Below are positions 23,258 through 35,254 of a stretch of DNA of 64,000 nucleotides, one piece after another; position 1 is the stretch's first letter, and each line of letters begins with the position of its first letter. The stretch comes from Talinum fruticosum (Eukaryota; Streptophyta; Magnoliopsida; Caryophyllales; Talinaceae). Position numbers and translations under genes: made by a program. Where the stretch lies: positions 3,692,501-3,756,500 of the forward strand of contig JAITYX010000025.1 of assembly GCA_021018815.1 (NCBI GenBank), written 5' to 3'. The notes below the pieces were generated by a model that saw nothing but the letters and a program-made list of their open reading frames with translations, searched no databases and was not told the origin of the DNA.

Positions 23258-24715
23258 TGTTGAGAGAAATATTATACCGCAAGTGCACGGTGTAGCTGTA
23301 GCTAGGAACCGGCAAGTACGGGTCGTGTCCACAAGGAACTCGCTTTCAAATACTAAATCCACCTAAAAACTCTAATCTAGGTAAAAACTCAATTCGACAA
23401 TGATTTGGTTTTTGGATTCAACTAATAAACTAACTAAGAAAGATCAATGAATAACAAGCATTAGAGTGGGATTAATCACACCACTATGCCTGAAATCAAC
23501 ATCAAATACCGCTTGAGGCTTGCCTATGCTAGCAATTTAGAAGGGGAGACACCAAATTAAACCTGTCTTCGCCTACTTTCAAAGGTCAAAGACTAATCTT
23601 GCACAATCTAATCACCTATTTTCATGGGATTAATAAAGAGCAAAAATCACAAAGAATGCATCTCACAACCCCGATTAAAACCTTAATTATTTTCATATTA
23701 AAGTTCTAATTGTTCACAACGTCAGTCTAGGTAAGTTTTCATCTTTCGATGTTCACAAAACCCTAATAAAAGAAAAAGAGTCCTCTCTCGAGGCAATCAA
23801 TGGAAAAGTGATGAACGAAGTGAATTCTAACCTAACAAGCATAGAACAATTCAATTGGTACTCAATCCATGATTATCAAGGCATAATAGGGATCAATCCC
23901 AACCTAAATAGAGAAATTAGCCCCTAAACATGATACTAAAAATTGACAAGATTCAACGAATATAAACATGAAAACTATAGAAAAATTGCAAAGAGCAAAC
24001 ATAAAGAGAGAGAATTAATGAATTACCGAATAGAAATCGAATGCTTGAATTCAAATTAATCTTCAAAACTTGAAAATATTAAACTTCAATCTAAAGGGAT
24101 TTGACAGCTGGAAACTAGCCTAGAAACCCTAAAATTTGATGGAGAAAAGAACTGTCAAAAAAACTAAACAAAAATCGCTTATAAAGCCGCCGAAACATTA
24201 TCGCACGGCCGTGCAGGGTTCCGCACGGTAGACCGTGCGAAATTCTCGAACCGCACAGTAGGCCGTGCGAAATGCCCGAACATTCTGCCTCTTTTGCACA
24301 GGCTGTGCAACTTTGGCACGGGGTACCTTGCACGACTTCAACTTCCGTAACTTCTCGCACGGCCGTGCAAGATGCGCACGGGGGCCGTGCGTCCTTCCTT
24401 GACTTCAAACCCTTCGCTTGATGATCCGCACGATCGTGCGGCTTCGCACAGTAAGCCGTGCAACTTCTCTTGATGTGTTTTAGACTTCTTTCTTGCCTCC
24501 TCTTGGGCCCGTACTCTTCTCTTCATCGCTTTTCATCAAATTTACCTCAAATCTATCAAATTTAAGCCCAAAACCCGTAATAAAGAGATTTACGAGTTAG
24601 GTGACGATAAAGAGAAAATGAGCAAAATCTAACCCAAAACTAAATAAACATCATTGAATCATCACGGAATTGGGTTAAATAATGCCTTAAAAATCGATAA
24701 AAACGAGATTTAACA
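23258..24715 (-). repeat. 5' LTR of the Athila-like element
   Basis: Nearly the same as 17228-18709, including the palindrome array (24201-24462). It lacks one palindrome unit present in the other LTR, which accounts for most of the 24 base length difference. Confidence 0.9.
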
Positions 24716-24889
24716 AAAGGGTAAGCAAGAGGTACAATAAAGTTTTCCGGGGGTCCAAATAGTATTTAAACTAATTCAAAGGTTGCTAAATGTGGGATGC
24801 CTAATGCAAGCACATCATGAAAAACACACTACTCAAATTTTCAAGTTTCACCCTCTTAATAAATGATTATCCCCAGTAGAGTCATCACT
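24716..24889 (-). other. Primer-site side of the LARD-like element's interior
   Basis: Directly after the LTR the - strand reads AGTGATGACTCTACTGGGGA, a motif often seen next to plant LTRs and taken here as the primer-binding site. The remaining bases up to the Athila insertion are non-coding. Confidence 0.45.
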
Positions 24890-26826
24890 CGTAGGAATCG
24901 CGACCGGCCGGGGCCCACCGAGCTCCCCACCTGCATGTCAAGTCTCTCTTTTTTAAAGATTGATTTTTAAGATGGTTTTAGAAAGTCAATTTTCGAATAT
25001 GGGGATGAACCTTTTTTAAAATTTCCGAATTTTATTAAATCCGCTTAATCAAAGTTTGAATGGCGGTTTTATTAATTATTTTATTTTATAAACTATTTCC
25101 TGAATTTTTGGGATCTTATTTTCTAATTATGGAATAAATAACATTAGGGCTTTGGTTCTGCTGTGAAGCTTTAGGGCCATATTGATGTAACACCGAAGCC
25201 TTATTGGCCGACTCCATGGTGCCTGGCAGTGGCCGGCGCCGACCAGAGGTCGTGGTTGGTGGAACCAGCCTCGGTCTCCGCCCAGTGGCCAGATCCAAAA
25301 CCTAACATTACCATTCCCGCAATCGAAAAACACCGAGAAGCAAATTTGAATAGAACAAAGTATAAAATAAAGGAGTCGCCAGTCGGTTTTAGGAAAGAAA
25401 AACTAACAAAAACTAAATTTGCTCTTCCAATCTTAGTATGAGAAAACTAAGACTAAAAGATTCTAAAATGGCTCCATCGGTCTTTGAACCAAGAATCGAA
25501 TTCGGGGCAAGGGTATGAAACATAGGGAAAACCTTTCCGTTCCGCCCGTCTCGAAGACGGCCATTACTAGTTCAAGTAATGTATTAGAATGATGCGGAAA
25601 ACACAAGCACACAACATTCTAAGCAAAATTAAAACAACCAAAACATAATAAAGAAAGTAATAAAGAAAAGCGATAAAGAAAAGAAAAACGGAAATGAAAG
25701 AATTACATCGGTCGGGAGGAATTTAAAGTGGCGATTACATCTCTTAAACCACAATATGGAAAGCAATAAAAACATAAATAAATAGAACCATCTGAAGGCT
25801 GAATAATTGCCCTCAAGTTGTCCCACCTTGTTGATCTAGATCTCCACACTGGATCTCTTGATACAACGACGACAATCCAAAGAAAAGGGCTTATTTTGTG
25901 AATTGTGTATAGGATGTAGTAATGATCAATTGAATGAGGGCCAAAGATCAGAATAACTTAATGTTCTTTATCTCTTTGCACGGATTCAACGGTACTTAGT
26001 AAAAGATGAATGTCTTATAGAAATTTCAACCGAGTAACGTTTAGATGAGAGTACTCGGGTTAGCTTTCAGCGAGTGTGATGCTAAGGCAGGAAGTCGTCT
26101 CTAGAATGAGAGCCAAGGCTCTCTATTTATAGGAGAGGACCTAGGTCACAAATGACCTAGGGTTTGCCTCCATCCAGCTGTCCAAGCAGCAGGAAATAAA
26201 CCGGGCCAAATCCTAAGAGATATAATTCGATCGTAAAGGGATAAAATCGGATAGAACCAGGCAGCGGCGCGCCGGCCAACCGGACGCCCTAGGGTTTCAT
26301 GCCCTAGTTGTGTCTCCAAGGACTCTCCAAGCCAAAACGCAGGTGTTCCACTTAGTGCTTCTAGATGGCGAGCACCGGCCACAAACGTCGTTTTGAGAGG
26401 AGAAGCTTCTAGCGCTGTGTGAGTTGTCTTATGAAGCTTAAACGCAGCACTTTTATGCTCCCGATCATGAAATGCAACGCTTTAACACCGTCTTCATATC
26501 TTCGACTCCTTGTCTTATTTGGACAAAAGTAGAATGCGATATTCTAAACTCGGAATTTCCCGCACACCGCATAGGACTCTACAATCTCTAAAGGCTCGGC
26601 TCGGTTCTTGGACGATTTGAAAGAAAAGAGGATTTGTGGACCGACCCAAGGCAAAAGGCTATTTTTGGTGTTGGGGTTTTTGTGGTTTACTCGACTTATG
26701 TTACACCAATCGATCACGAGTACAAGATCCAAATCCACAAACAGGACTCGGGATTATCATCATCGGGCCAACAAAACGAAACACGTAAATAAAGAGATAA
26801 GAAACGCCACTTTTTAGGTGTCTACA
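24890..26826 (-). repeat. 5' LTR of the LARD-like element
   Basis: On the - strand it runs from TGTAGACACC to CGATTCCTACG, 1937 bases. A segment GGAGTCGCCAGTCGG (25371-25385) is of a type common in plant LTRs. No protein-coding potential was recognised. Confidence 0.7.
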
Positions 26827-26831
26827 AGATT

Positions 26832-26943
26832 AAAATACTTTAATAAGTCTACAAAAGCAAATCAAAGTGGTATTCAAAGTATAAAAATACTTTGATCTAA
26901 AATTAGTTGATGATAAAAATATATTCAGTTAATTAAGCACTTA
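26832..26943 (-). repeat. 5' LTR piece 2 of the - strand copia element
   Basis: The copia LTR resumes after the AGATT duplication. It matches the reverse complement of about 10430-10520, including the CTACAAAAGCAAA and ATACTTTGATC blocks. It is cut again at TTA (26941-26943). Confidence 0.8.
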
Positions 26944-29644
26944 GGTCCTGTTTAGACCTAGGAAAATAGCTTGGAAAGTAAATTTAGAGGAAAAAATGAG
27001 GAAAGAAAAAAGGTTGAGAGAAACTTTTTTTCCCCTTCTTTGGATTAGAGAAAGAACACAAGGAAAAAATTGATTTTTCAACTAATATTTTTTCCATTGT
27101 TTGGAAATAGGAAAATTGATTGGAAAAATTAAAAAAAAAAAACTAATGTAGTGAGTTTCTAACTTCATTCAACTATTGTATGCAAGCTCTCATATCGGTG
27201 ATGTAAGTTAGATATGACTAAATCAATCACTTGTAGCATAATAATCAATAAGAAATTACCATCACATTGAAAAATCAAAAATCAAAAATCAAATTTTACA
27301 AAGAGCTCATAAGTGTTTTTAATATTGTCAATCGAAAACCAAATTTGACAAGAAGTTCATAACCGTTTTTAACATTATCGACAATTCTAAAGTTGAATGC
27401 TTTGAATTTAATTATCATCAAAAACTTTAAACAACAATTCTCGACCCAACAACAACTCTATTTAATTGGGTTTCTATTAGGTTCATAATCAACAAATAAG
27501 ATCACACATTCTTTCTTAGGCTATTTACACTTTTTAAAATTATTCATTGCTTATTAGCCATTAAACTAATATAAGCAGGAGTTTATTATTTTTCGATAAT
27601 ACATTTCAAAAATTAGAGTTAGGGGGACTAGTCATGCAGTTCTAGTCCAATTGTAGTCCTCGTTGAATTGGGGTCGGGAATGACAAAGAGAAGCATTTGG
27701 CTTCAGTGTGGCTTCAGAAAAGTAATGTAAACCAAGATTTATCAAAAATTAGAGTTTGGGGGGGCTAGTCATGCAAGTTCTAGTCTAGTTGTCCATGTAT
27801 TTTTTTGTACTTCAAGGCAATCTATAATTTGCTATATTAGGTACTCTTTCCTTCTAAAAATTTATTTTCATTTGATGCAGTGAAGCTCAACATTTTTCTG
27901 TGAAGCTCCCTCGGTATAAGAGATTGCTCAGCTATCATATTCATATTACAATTAGCAATTCATATATATCTATCCAATATATAATTAGTCACTTATTTTT
28001 TTCCTTCAATAACTGATTGCTCAATATATGAGAGTAAAGTCTTAATACAAAAATAATTTAATAATAAAGACCCTCCAAAAGCCTATCAAAGTTCACAAAA
28101 ACAAAAAAATTTGGTGCCAACCAATATACAAAAAATACAAGACCACAGTGAAAAATGTCCTAGAAAAACTAGATTCAGAATATGTATCTTTATAGAAGTT
28201 CTCCCCTTCCCCATTGCGATATGTGCAAGGTATCCCTCATCGCATATGTTTATACAGCTGCAAAACTAAGAATCTCACATAGATTTGGATTAATTACCCC
28301 AAAAGAGAAGAGAAGACAAGAAGTTATAATCACTTGAGTCTGATACTTGCTGCTGATATTTGGTTGAGAACTTCTTAGTAGTCTCTCCTAGGAGCTAGAA
28401 TTACATGATCTTTTCTGCTAGTTAGAGTTCAAGCAGTAACACCTTTACCAACTAACTAGCTATCACTCACGTGAAGCCTTGATAAAAAAATTAGAAATCA
28501 CAGTACAACTTTGCAACTCCATTAGAGCCACCAGAAACAAATGTTTACATAAATGTGTAAGGGCAAGCTCTCAATCCCTAGACTAATACATGAGTTACAG
28601 GAACCCCCAACACCCAAAAAACCCAAAAAGAAGGTGTTCTAAACTGTAATCTAAGTTGGTGCCTAGAGAAGGCAAGATTCTCAGCACCAAGTAACTCTAT
28701 TACAAAACATCATCAGATATAGGAGACATGTTAAGTAGTCCAAAAATATCAAGCAGTGAAAGTGATACATCAAATTTGAGGTCAAGCACTGAAAGTGATT
28801 TATATTCCAGGTCAAGAAGCCTTTTCGTCATGTGCAATCTCATATACATCTTCTAGTTTATACATCAATAACATGTGTTTTTCACAGCAAGTACTCAACT
28901 AATTGTTTGTAAATCTTGACTCCCATAGAAACTAAATCATAAAACAGCCAAATCAACAAACCATGAAACAGCCAAATTAAGAAAGAACAACACTTGATCC
29001 AAAAGTTCCAAATCTAGATGGATAAATCCACTCAATCACAAACACACAACTTAAGTGCGCACAAATTTACATAATTTGTCCAAATGAACCTAGAAATGTT
29101 CGAATCCATATTGAACCCTTAAACCCTAGTTTGTGACATATAAAAGGGGATGGGTTACCGGAGGAGAAAGAGAGAGATATAGATAGATTTACCGAGAGGA
29201 AAGAAATTGTTGCTGAAGGAGAGAGTTTGATGGTAGAGAAGAACACTGGCGAGAGAATAGCGCAAGGAGAGCGAGGAGAGGAGAGCTTGAGGAAAGCGAA
29301 AAGTGAGAGAGGCAAGGGGCTCGGGGAGGCCATCCTTAACGTCGGCAAAGAAGAACGCTGGCAGAGAAGAACGCCGGTGGAGTGAGATGAGGAGAAGCCC
29401 GGATGAGCGCTGGTGGAGGTGAGTTGAGCGAAGAGTGAGAGGCAAGGGCTCGGGAGGAGGCCCTCGTTTTATTTTCCAACCATTTTCCTTATGTTTTTTG
29501 GAGAATATTTTCCTAAATTTTTTCCATATTTTCCTTTCAAGTGTTTTTTTCGTCTCTTTTTCTTTAATCCAAACAAAGGAAAAAAAAAGTAATTTTTTAA
29601 CTTTTTTTCTTTTCTAAGCTATTTTTCTAGTTCCAAACACACCC
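26944..29644. mobile_element. Non-autonomous PIF/Harbinger-like DNA transposon
   Basis: The ends are inverted repeats: GGTCCTGTTTAGACCTAGGA and GGGTGTGTTTGGAACTAGAA, both continuing into AAATAGCTT, about 28 of 36 positions matching. They are flanked by TTA on both sides (26941-26943, 29645-29647), the target preference of PIF/Harbinger. There is no transposase ORF in 2.7 kb. Two direct repeats lie inside (27608-27660 with 27737-27790, and 29296-29340 with 29429-29466). The insertion splits the copia LTR. Confidence 0.7.
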
Positions 29645-29647
29645 TTA

Positions 29648-30057
29648 ATAATCCTTTACTTGAATGAATGAAATTTTGTGAGTCTAATATTCAATATGTT
29701 TTAATTCTATTTTGTGTCTATCTTTAAAAGAATGGAGAGTTAAAGTATATATAGACACAATGTATCAAATTGCTAGATAAATAATTTCAGTTAAATCAAT
29801 CTGGCTTAAGATTAGAATTAACGTAGTAATTTCATTTTAACATTTGTAAAGAGTCAAAGTTCAGAATAAATTAAGCATATGAAATTATTTAGGTAAAATA
29901 ACCGTGTGAATTATATCCGAGTGGGTTACATACCCAGAGATAAGCATTTCACTCAAGAAATGGTTTTTGAGTGGTTCGGACATAATTGAAAACTTAAAGA
30001 TGAGTGAATGACTTGAATTCAAAACCTTAAAGAGAGAGAGTTATACCTTAGTCTTCA
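29648..30057 (-). repeat. 5' LTR piece 3 (outer end) of the - strand copia element
   Basis: It matches the reverse complement of the LTR start: GTGAGTCTAATATTCAATA near 29679 and AGAGAGAGAGTTATACC near 30031, ending GTCTTCA at 30057. It proves that pieces at 15481, 26832 and 29648 were one LTR. Confidence 0.85.
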
Positions 30058-31746
30058 ATTATTATAATTAATAGGTAGCGTTATTGAAATTGTTCGTATC
30101 ATCTGTTCATACCCTCAATAGGTAGCATTTAAAATTTTAAAACCAAAGATTCAATATATCTATTCATGATGTGATATTCTATTATAAATTATTATTTGTC
30201 AAAGACAATATCAACCAACAAAACTATAATCCATCAAACTATAATTAATTATTATATAATCAAGACCTCAGGCAATAAAATGAAAATGTGAAGTGAAACG
30301 TGTGCAGCGAATTGGAAAGTGTGCAATGAAACTAAAATCTATTAAATTTTAAATTGTCAATGTGCAAAAAGTCAAACTAATTAATATCCCATTAAATGAG
30401 TAAAATTTTAGTAATATGTGGCAAAAAAAATTAAAATGTGCTAAAAGTTATTTGATTGAATATAAATAAATTAATTATTATTCCATAAAATGTTAAAAAA
30501 ACTTGTAACGGTTAAATTTCAATATTAATCCCAATTAATTTCGCATTGATTTATATTCAATTCACAATTGTCTAATATCATATGTATTCTAATATCATAT
30601 CTATATTTTATCTCCTTTTAAATAATTTTAGTTTTTAATAATTTCAGTTTATGCTGAATTTTATATTTCCTTAATTAACGTAAGTGGTCAGCATTTTTAA
30701 AAAAGAAATTTGTAACTGTCAAATATCAATATTAATTTCCATTAATTGCTCATTGACTTACATTCAATACATAATTGTCTAATATCCTACATATTCTAAT
30801 ATCATATATATATTATATCCTTTTAAATGTTTTGCAACTGTTATTAGTGTAATGATAAATCAAATTGAAAAGGGACTAGATATCCAACGTCTTAAATCGT
30901 AATATTTAAGTATCCACAAGATCTACAATTAAATCACATATAAAATTGTAATACTTAAATGTCTACTAGTTTCTAAGTTAAGAATTAAGAACTTTGAACC
31001 TGAGCCAATAATTTTTCTTTCAAGGCACAAAATTGTGCCACATCAGCTAAGTATTAATTATCAAATCTACCCATTCAACCTCCCTCTTTCTCCTCCACTT
31101 CCCCACAACCACGAACCACCACCGCCGATGGTGCCACGACCTCCTCTCGTTTCCCAAAAACCGGCGAACCTTAGTTGAAGCTTTCGATGCCGTCGACTAC
31201 GGTCATGGATGGTGTTCCGGTGGCTAAGCCACGGTCACGAAACCTCCTCCATTTCCCGGACAACGGATTGCCAGTGAAATTTCACTAATTTATGATTTTT
31301 CGGCGGCTAAGCTATCGGAAATTTAGAAAACCCTATGAAAAAACAAGTAAAATTAGGCAACATCAACCCATCTAGTTAGAAAGAATGAAATTTCTAGGTA
31401 ATTTGAAACTTTTGGCAGTAAAAATCGCACAATTGAGGCCATATGTTCATGAACCGGCCGACGACAGCCACCACGGGCTTTGCCAGCAGACGACGACCCT
31501 CTATTTGGGCTTGGTGTCCGCCAGTGAGTCGTGGCCGGTGGTTCCGACCATTAGCCCCGACGGTTGTTAGTTGTGTTGGTGGTGGCATTTGGGAGATGTG
31601 TGCTTTGGGTGGATGGTTAGGAAAGATAATGATGTGACAAATTTTAAATTTTAAAATTAAATTTTAATGGTGTACATTTATAGTTGGTTGTAAAATCTAG
31701 TTTTTATTCCATATTTAATTCTCCTGGCAAATTATATATATATATA
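30058..31746. other. AT-rich intergenic sequence with a direct repeat
   Basis: No gene is supported. About 130 bases at 30505-30625 recur at 30705-30830 with substitutions (shared boxes AATATTAAT, CAATTGTCTAATATC and ATTCTAATATCATAT). A more GC-rich part at 31080-31600 has short open frames but no recognisable domain. Confidence 0.5.
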
Positions 31747-31925
31747 GGTAAGGGTTCAAGTAAGCACCCCTCTATAGGTAAGCACCATTCATTAGGTAAG
31801 CACCACAGATCTCGAACTGTCCAATTTTCATCAAACGGTTGAAATTAATACGCATATATTTCGTTTAAAAAAATAAAAATTCAGAGAGGAGGGGGTCTTC
31901 CGGACCACGTTCATTCTCCAGACTT
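31747..31925 (+). repeat. Left terminal inverted repeat of element A
   Basis: About 180 bases pair with 35060-35254 read in reverse; the last shared part is GGAGGGGGTCTTCCGGACCA. Confidence 0.85.
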
Positions 31926-32639
31926 CCATCCAACCCTTCTCTTCCTTCTCTCTCTCTTCCTCTACCTCCTAGCTTGCGTTATCTCTCTCTCTCTCTCTCT
32001 CTCTTTCTTTCTCTCTCTCTCTCTCGCACCGGTCCCCTTTCTATCTCTATGACCAACCCCTCTCTCTAATGCCGAACCCCTCTCTATCTAGCCCCAACTC
32101 AACTTTGTTGAGAACACGACCCACCGACCAACCGACCACTCGTCATCTCTACCACCAGCTACTCCGCTTCCCTCGCTAGAAAGCACTCGTTGGATTTTCG
32201 AGCAGTCGGCCTCCCATGCCCAAACACCACCACGTCGAGAAGTCGGGTTCTCTGTCGCCCTCCACCCACTAAAACACATCTAGGGTTTGAATCGGATTCA
32301 AACTTTCTCGCTTTCCAAATCAAATCTGGGATTTTAATTTCTTTTTTAGTTGAATGGTAGTTATTTCTCATATTTGACATTCTTTGGTTTGATTTTTTTA
32401 ATTCGGGTGATTTGGTTGGATATTTGAGATCTTGATTAGAAAGTTTTTAAGCGTTTATTTTTTTGAGCTTTGGAAGTTCCTGGAAGTTTAAATTTTGGAT
32501 AGTTTAACTATATTGGCAAATTGAATTGAGTTGTATTGGGGATGTTCAAATTGAGTTGTATTGGAAATGTTCAAATTGACTTGTGGAAGTTCCCGGAAGT
32601 TTAAATGGTAGAGAAATGATCTTGTTGCTTGCTTATTAA

Positions 32640-32930
32640 TTAAAGTTGTATTGGAGATGTTCAAATTGAGAAGTATGTTGTCGTTGTGCCTTCCGGTTTT
32701 GAACGTGGTGACCTCCGAAGGGAGCTAAGTTTGCTTTAGCTCTGCATTTGGCAGTTAATACACTTGGTTTGACACTGTTTACCCTGGATGATTTCATGCT
32801 CAATTGAAGCCCAAGTACTTTGGACTCACTTTCCCAAATGAAACTGCATATATATTGAGGCATGTCAACCATGAGGGTATTCTTGATGTACGTACAAGCT
32901 TCACCCTTTAGTACAAGCTCGGTGCAATTG
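32640..32930 (+). other. Protein-like segment in element A, origin unknown
   Basis: Short open pieces look coding rather than random: KFALALHLAVNTLGLTLFTL, then, one frame over, KPKYFGLTFPNETAYILRHV. By analogy with element B this could be a captured host-gene fragment. I do not recognise the source. Confidence 0.3.
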
Positions 32931-33153
32931 TGGAAAGCTTGACCATTTGTGTAATCAACTCCACTATAAGAGGCATACCTCTTTCATTCTTTATTTCAGT
33001 TTTTGTAGTCTACTTAACACAAAGAATAGTGCAGTTATCTTTTGGCATCGTTGTGGCGAAGTGCAAAGATATAGCCCAATTTCCACAAATAAGACCAAGA
33101 ATGTACTAGTTAGTCCCTATAGCCCTTTGATAATCGCACCGCATAGATGTGCA

Positions 33154-33222
33154 AGCCTATTAGCTCAAAGGTAGAGCAATGTGTAATAACACAAAGATGT
33201 GGGTTCGAATCCCACATAGGCC
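33154..33222 (+). other. tRNA-Ile-like sequence, element A left
   Basis: It folds as a cloverleaf: acceptor GCCTAT/ATAGGC, D arm GCTC/GAGC, anticodon arm TGTG/CACA with loop TAATAA, and T arm GTGGG/CCCAC with loop TTCGAAT. The B box GGTTCGAATCC (33202-33212) is intact and TAGCTCAAAGGT is A-box-like. The loop is one base short of the CTAATAA loop of plant tRNA-Ile(AAU) as I recall it. The short loop and D arm suggest a tRNA-derived sequence rather than a working tRNA gene. Confidence 0.7.
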
Positions 33223-33697
33223 GTTTGCAACTAAGAATTCGCTTTAGACGTCGAATAAAAATGCAAAAATTGTTTGTTTCTTTATTTCTATGCGGCAGTA
33301 ACATTTTTCTAAATCAAATGCCATTTTAGGCCCTTCGTGTGTACTTAAGTGATCTTTGCATGGAGATAATGTTGTTTAACTATCCTTAGTAACAAGGACA
33401 TACTACACTGCCACCACCATACTACTCAGAGCGAGATATTGCAAGAGCTAGGAATATACATCCGTAGGCGAGCTAACTTATATTCTTTATCCTTAACAGT
33501 ACCAGGATGCCATAAAATTACTTTACTCGAAGCTCTTGTTGGAAGTTTTACATTTGATGGAAGAATGTATTTTATGTTCTATTTCCATTTCCAGGGAATT
33601 AGGGATGTTGTGGTCAGTGGGATGCTAAATGTATTTTATTTCAGGCCATATTTTTGTGTAGATGGAGATTTTGCTTTACTATATTTTAAAATCAAGA

Positions 33698-33766
33698 AGC
33701 CCATATAGGATTTGAACCGACATCTTTGTGCTGATGCACAATGCTCTACCATTGAGCTAATGGGCT
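33698..33766 (-). other. tRNA-Ile-like sequence, element A right
   Basis: The acceptor AGCCCAT/ATGGGCT is perfect over 7 pairs; it has D arm GCTC/GAGC and anticodon arm TTGTG/CACAA with loop CATCAG. The T arm has one mismatch (GTCGG/CCTAT). The acceptor has C-G where the left copy has T-A, a paired change. Confidence 0.65.
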
Positions 33767-35059
33767 TTCAAAAAATAATAACTAATTGGTGACACTGTGC
33801 ATAATGTGCAACCATATGAATTTTAGGAACCCTAAATTCCCTATGTACAACAATTTTAAACAAAGTCTCTTACAACCTCAACTCTTCCATATTTCTCATA
33901 CAAATTCAAGCATTCAAATAAATATTCAGCACACTAAAACATATCTAAGCTAAATTCTTCTTATTAACCACCATAATTCATTTGCTTATATGTTTGTAAG
34001 AAAATGCAATCAAGAAAAGAGATCTCTCATATCCAATGTCCTATGTGTGTGCGAGATAAATGGTAACCGATAACCAAGTTCATATGACCAAAGGACACTA
34101 ATCAGCCACCCAAACACCATTATAGGTAAAGCCATCAAACAAATTGCCCATAACTTCAAGTGCACTAAAAGTTCGCCGAAGATGCAGATTCTACTACAAT
34201 TGCACGTAAGATGCAGATTCCACTACAAACAAGCATCCGCAAGGAAAAATTATTCAAAAAATCTAGAGTAATGGCAATCCAATGCAAGACACAAATCCAC
34301 ATAAAGGAAGCTGCATCTTACTCAAGAACTCATAATCCTATAAGCTGCATTTTACTCAAAGGAAATGACTAGAAGTGTAAAACAAATGTATAATCCACAC
34401 AAGGGCAGGAGCAGGGCAAGGTGAGACAAGCAACAAGAATAACGAAGCATTAAAACAGCGAAGCAATAACCAAGAATAACATAAGCATAACCATTTTCTC
34501 CACAAAATTTGAACTCAATTTCACTTTCAACTAATTTCAGCAATATTTCACCGCTTTATCCACAAAATTCCCAAATTCATCCACAAAACCTCAAAATTGA
34601 GTCAACAATCATCTCCCTAAAGCAATATATTGATAACAATCATCCCTAAAGCAACATAGCCAACAAAATTTTCCCAAACCCTAAGAGGAGGAAAATTGAG
34701 AATCTTACAAGGCGAGATGGACATTACTTTGTCCTGTTCAGCGTCCGAGTAGCGGATACGAGTGGGAGGCGACCGGCGAGAGAGACAGAGAGACAGCGCG
34801 ACCAGCGAGAGAGACAGAGAGACAGATTGGGGAGGCGACGATGGCAAACGGAGCGGGAGGCGACAAGTAGGGGGAGGCGACGAGATTGAGCGGCGAGATA
34901 TGTGGCAAGCGACGCAGTAGAGAGAAAGTGGCGACCGGCGAGACAGAGAGAGGCAGCCGGCAAGGAGGACGGAGAGAGGGGGAGGTGGTTTCTGCCGGCG
35001 AGAGATCGGAAGGGGAGGCGAGAGATCGAGAGAGAGAGAGAGAGAGAGGAAGCATACTG

Positions 35060-35254
35060 GCAAAAAAAATGACGAGGGTTGGAGAATGAACGTGGTCCGG
35101 AAGACCCCCTCCTCTCTCGAATTTTTGTTTTTTCTTTTTTAAATGAAATATATACGTTTTAATTTCAGCCGTTAAGATGAAAATTAGACGGTCCAGATTA
35201 AAAGTGCTTACCTATAAAGGGGTGCTTACTTGAACCCTATATATACTTGAACCC
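35060..35254 (-). repeat. Right terminal inverted repeat of element A
   Basis: Mirror of the left end. The terminal CTTGAACCC is duplicated around a short TATATA (35229-35254). Confidence 0.85.

Larger units (their letters stand above)
17228..24715 (-). mobile_element. Athila-like Ty3-gypsy retrotransposon, internally deleted
   Basis: LTRs at 17228-18709 and 23258-24715 (about 1.47 kb, few differences) have TGTTAA/TTAACA ends. Flanks AAATG and AAAGG differ by one base, a plausible 5 bp duplication. On the - strand the order is LTR, tRNA-Asp-type primer site, gag with zinc knuckle, protease, the last residues of pol, a long 3' non-coding region, a polypurine tract and the 3' LTR. RT, RNase H and integrase are missing, so it could only move with help from a complete relative. 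Confidence 0.9.
16390..26826 (-). mobile_element. Non-coding LTR element (LARD-like) with an Athila element nested inside
   Basis: The ends are TGTAGGAACAG at 16390 and GTGTCTACA at 26826, flanked by the perfect duplication AGATT (16385-16389, 26827-26831). It splits the copia LTR, which resumes exactly afterwards. The LTR at 24890-26826 is complete; the copy at 16390 is homologous only to about 16690. Apart from the nested element only about 0.7 kb of internal sequence remains, with no protein recognised. Confidence 0.75.
12894..30057 (-). mobile_element. Second SIRE-type Ty1-copia element, deleted, with its LTR split by nested insertions
   Basis: Read from right to left: 5' LTR in three pieces (30057-29648, 26943-26832, 16389-15481), primer-binding site, gag, protease, then a fused RT fragment. 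Integrase, most of RT, RNase H and the 3' LTR are absent. The LTR pieces sum to about 1.43 kb and align in order with the + strand LTR. The CTTCA mirror of the LTR start is at 30053-30057. Confidence 0.85.
31747..35254. mobile_element. (TA)n-targeting TIR element A, carrying two tRNA-Ile-like sequences
   Basis: The terminal inverted repeats share GGGTTCAAGTAAGCACCCCT, then TATAGGTAAGCAC, a T/A-rich block and GTCTTCCGGACCACGTTCAT (left 31747-31925; right, in reverse, 35060-35254). CT-rich (31940-32030) and GA-rich (34990-35050) zones mirror each other, so the inverted repeats probably extend far inward. Both ends abut (TA)n. The tRNA-like sequences at 33154-33222 (+) and 33698-33766 (-) are about 1.4-1.5 kb from their ends. 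No transposase was seen. Confidence 0.75.

Noticed and set aside
25186..26700. A further solo LTR (GTAACACC ... GTTACACC) inside the LARD-like LTR
   Set aside because: Boundaries are not flanked by a target duplication, and the segment contains motifs typical of a normal plant LTR body; a deletion in the 16390 copy explains the difference better.
33154..33222. Functional tRNA gene
   Set aside because: The cloverleaf and B box are good, but the anticodon loop has six bases, the D arm is short, and no T4 or longer terminator directly follows. It is repeated inside transposons in mirrored pairs.
34617..35063. Open frame of 148 codons on the - strand, Ser/Leu/Pro-rich
   Set aside because: It is the GA-rich subterminal zone of element A read in reverse; the same composition recurs in B and C.
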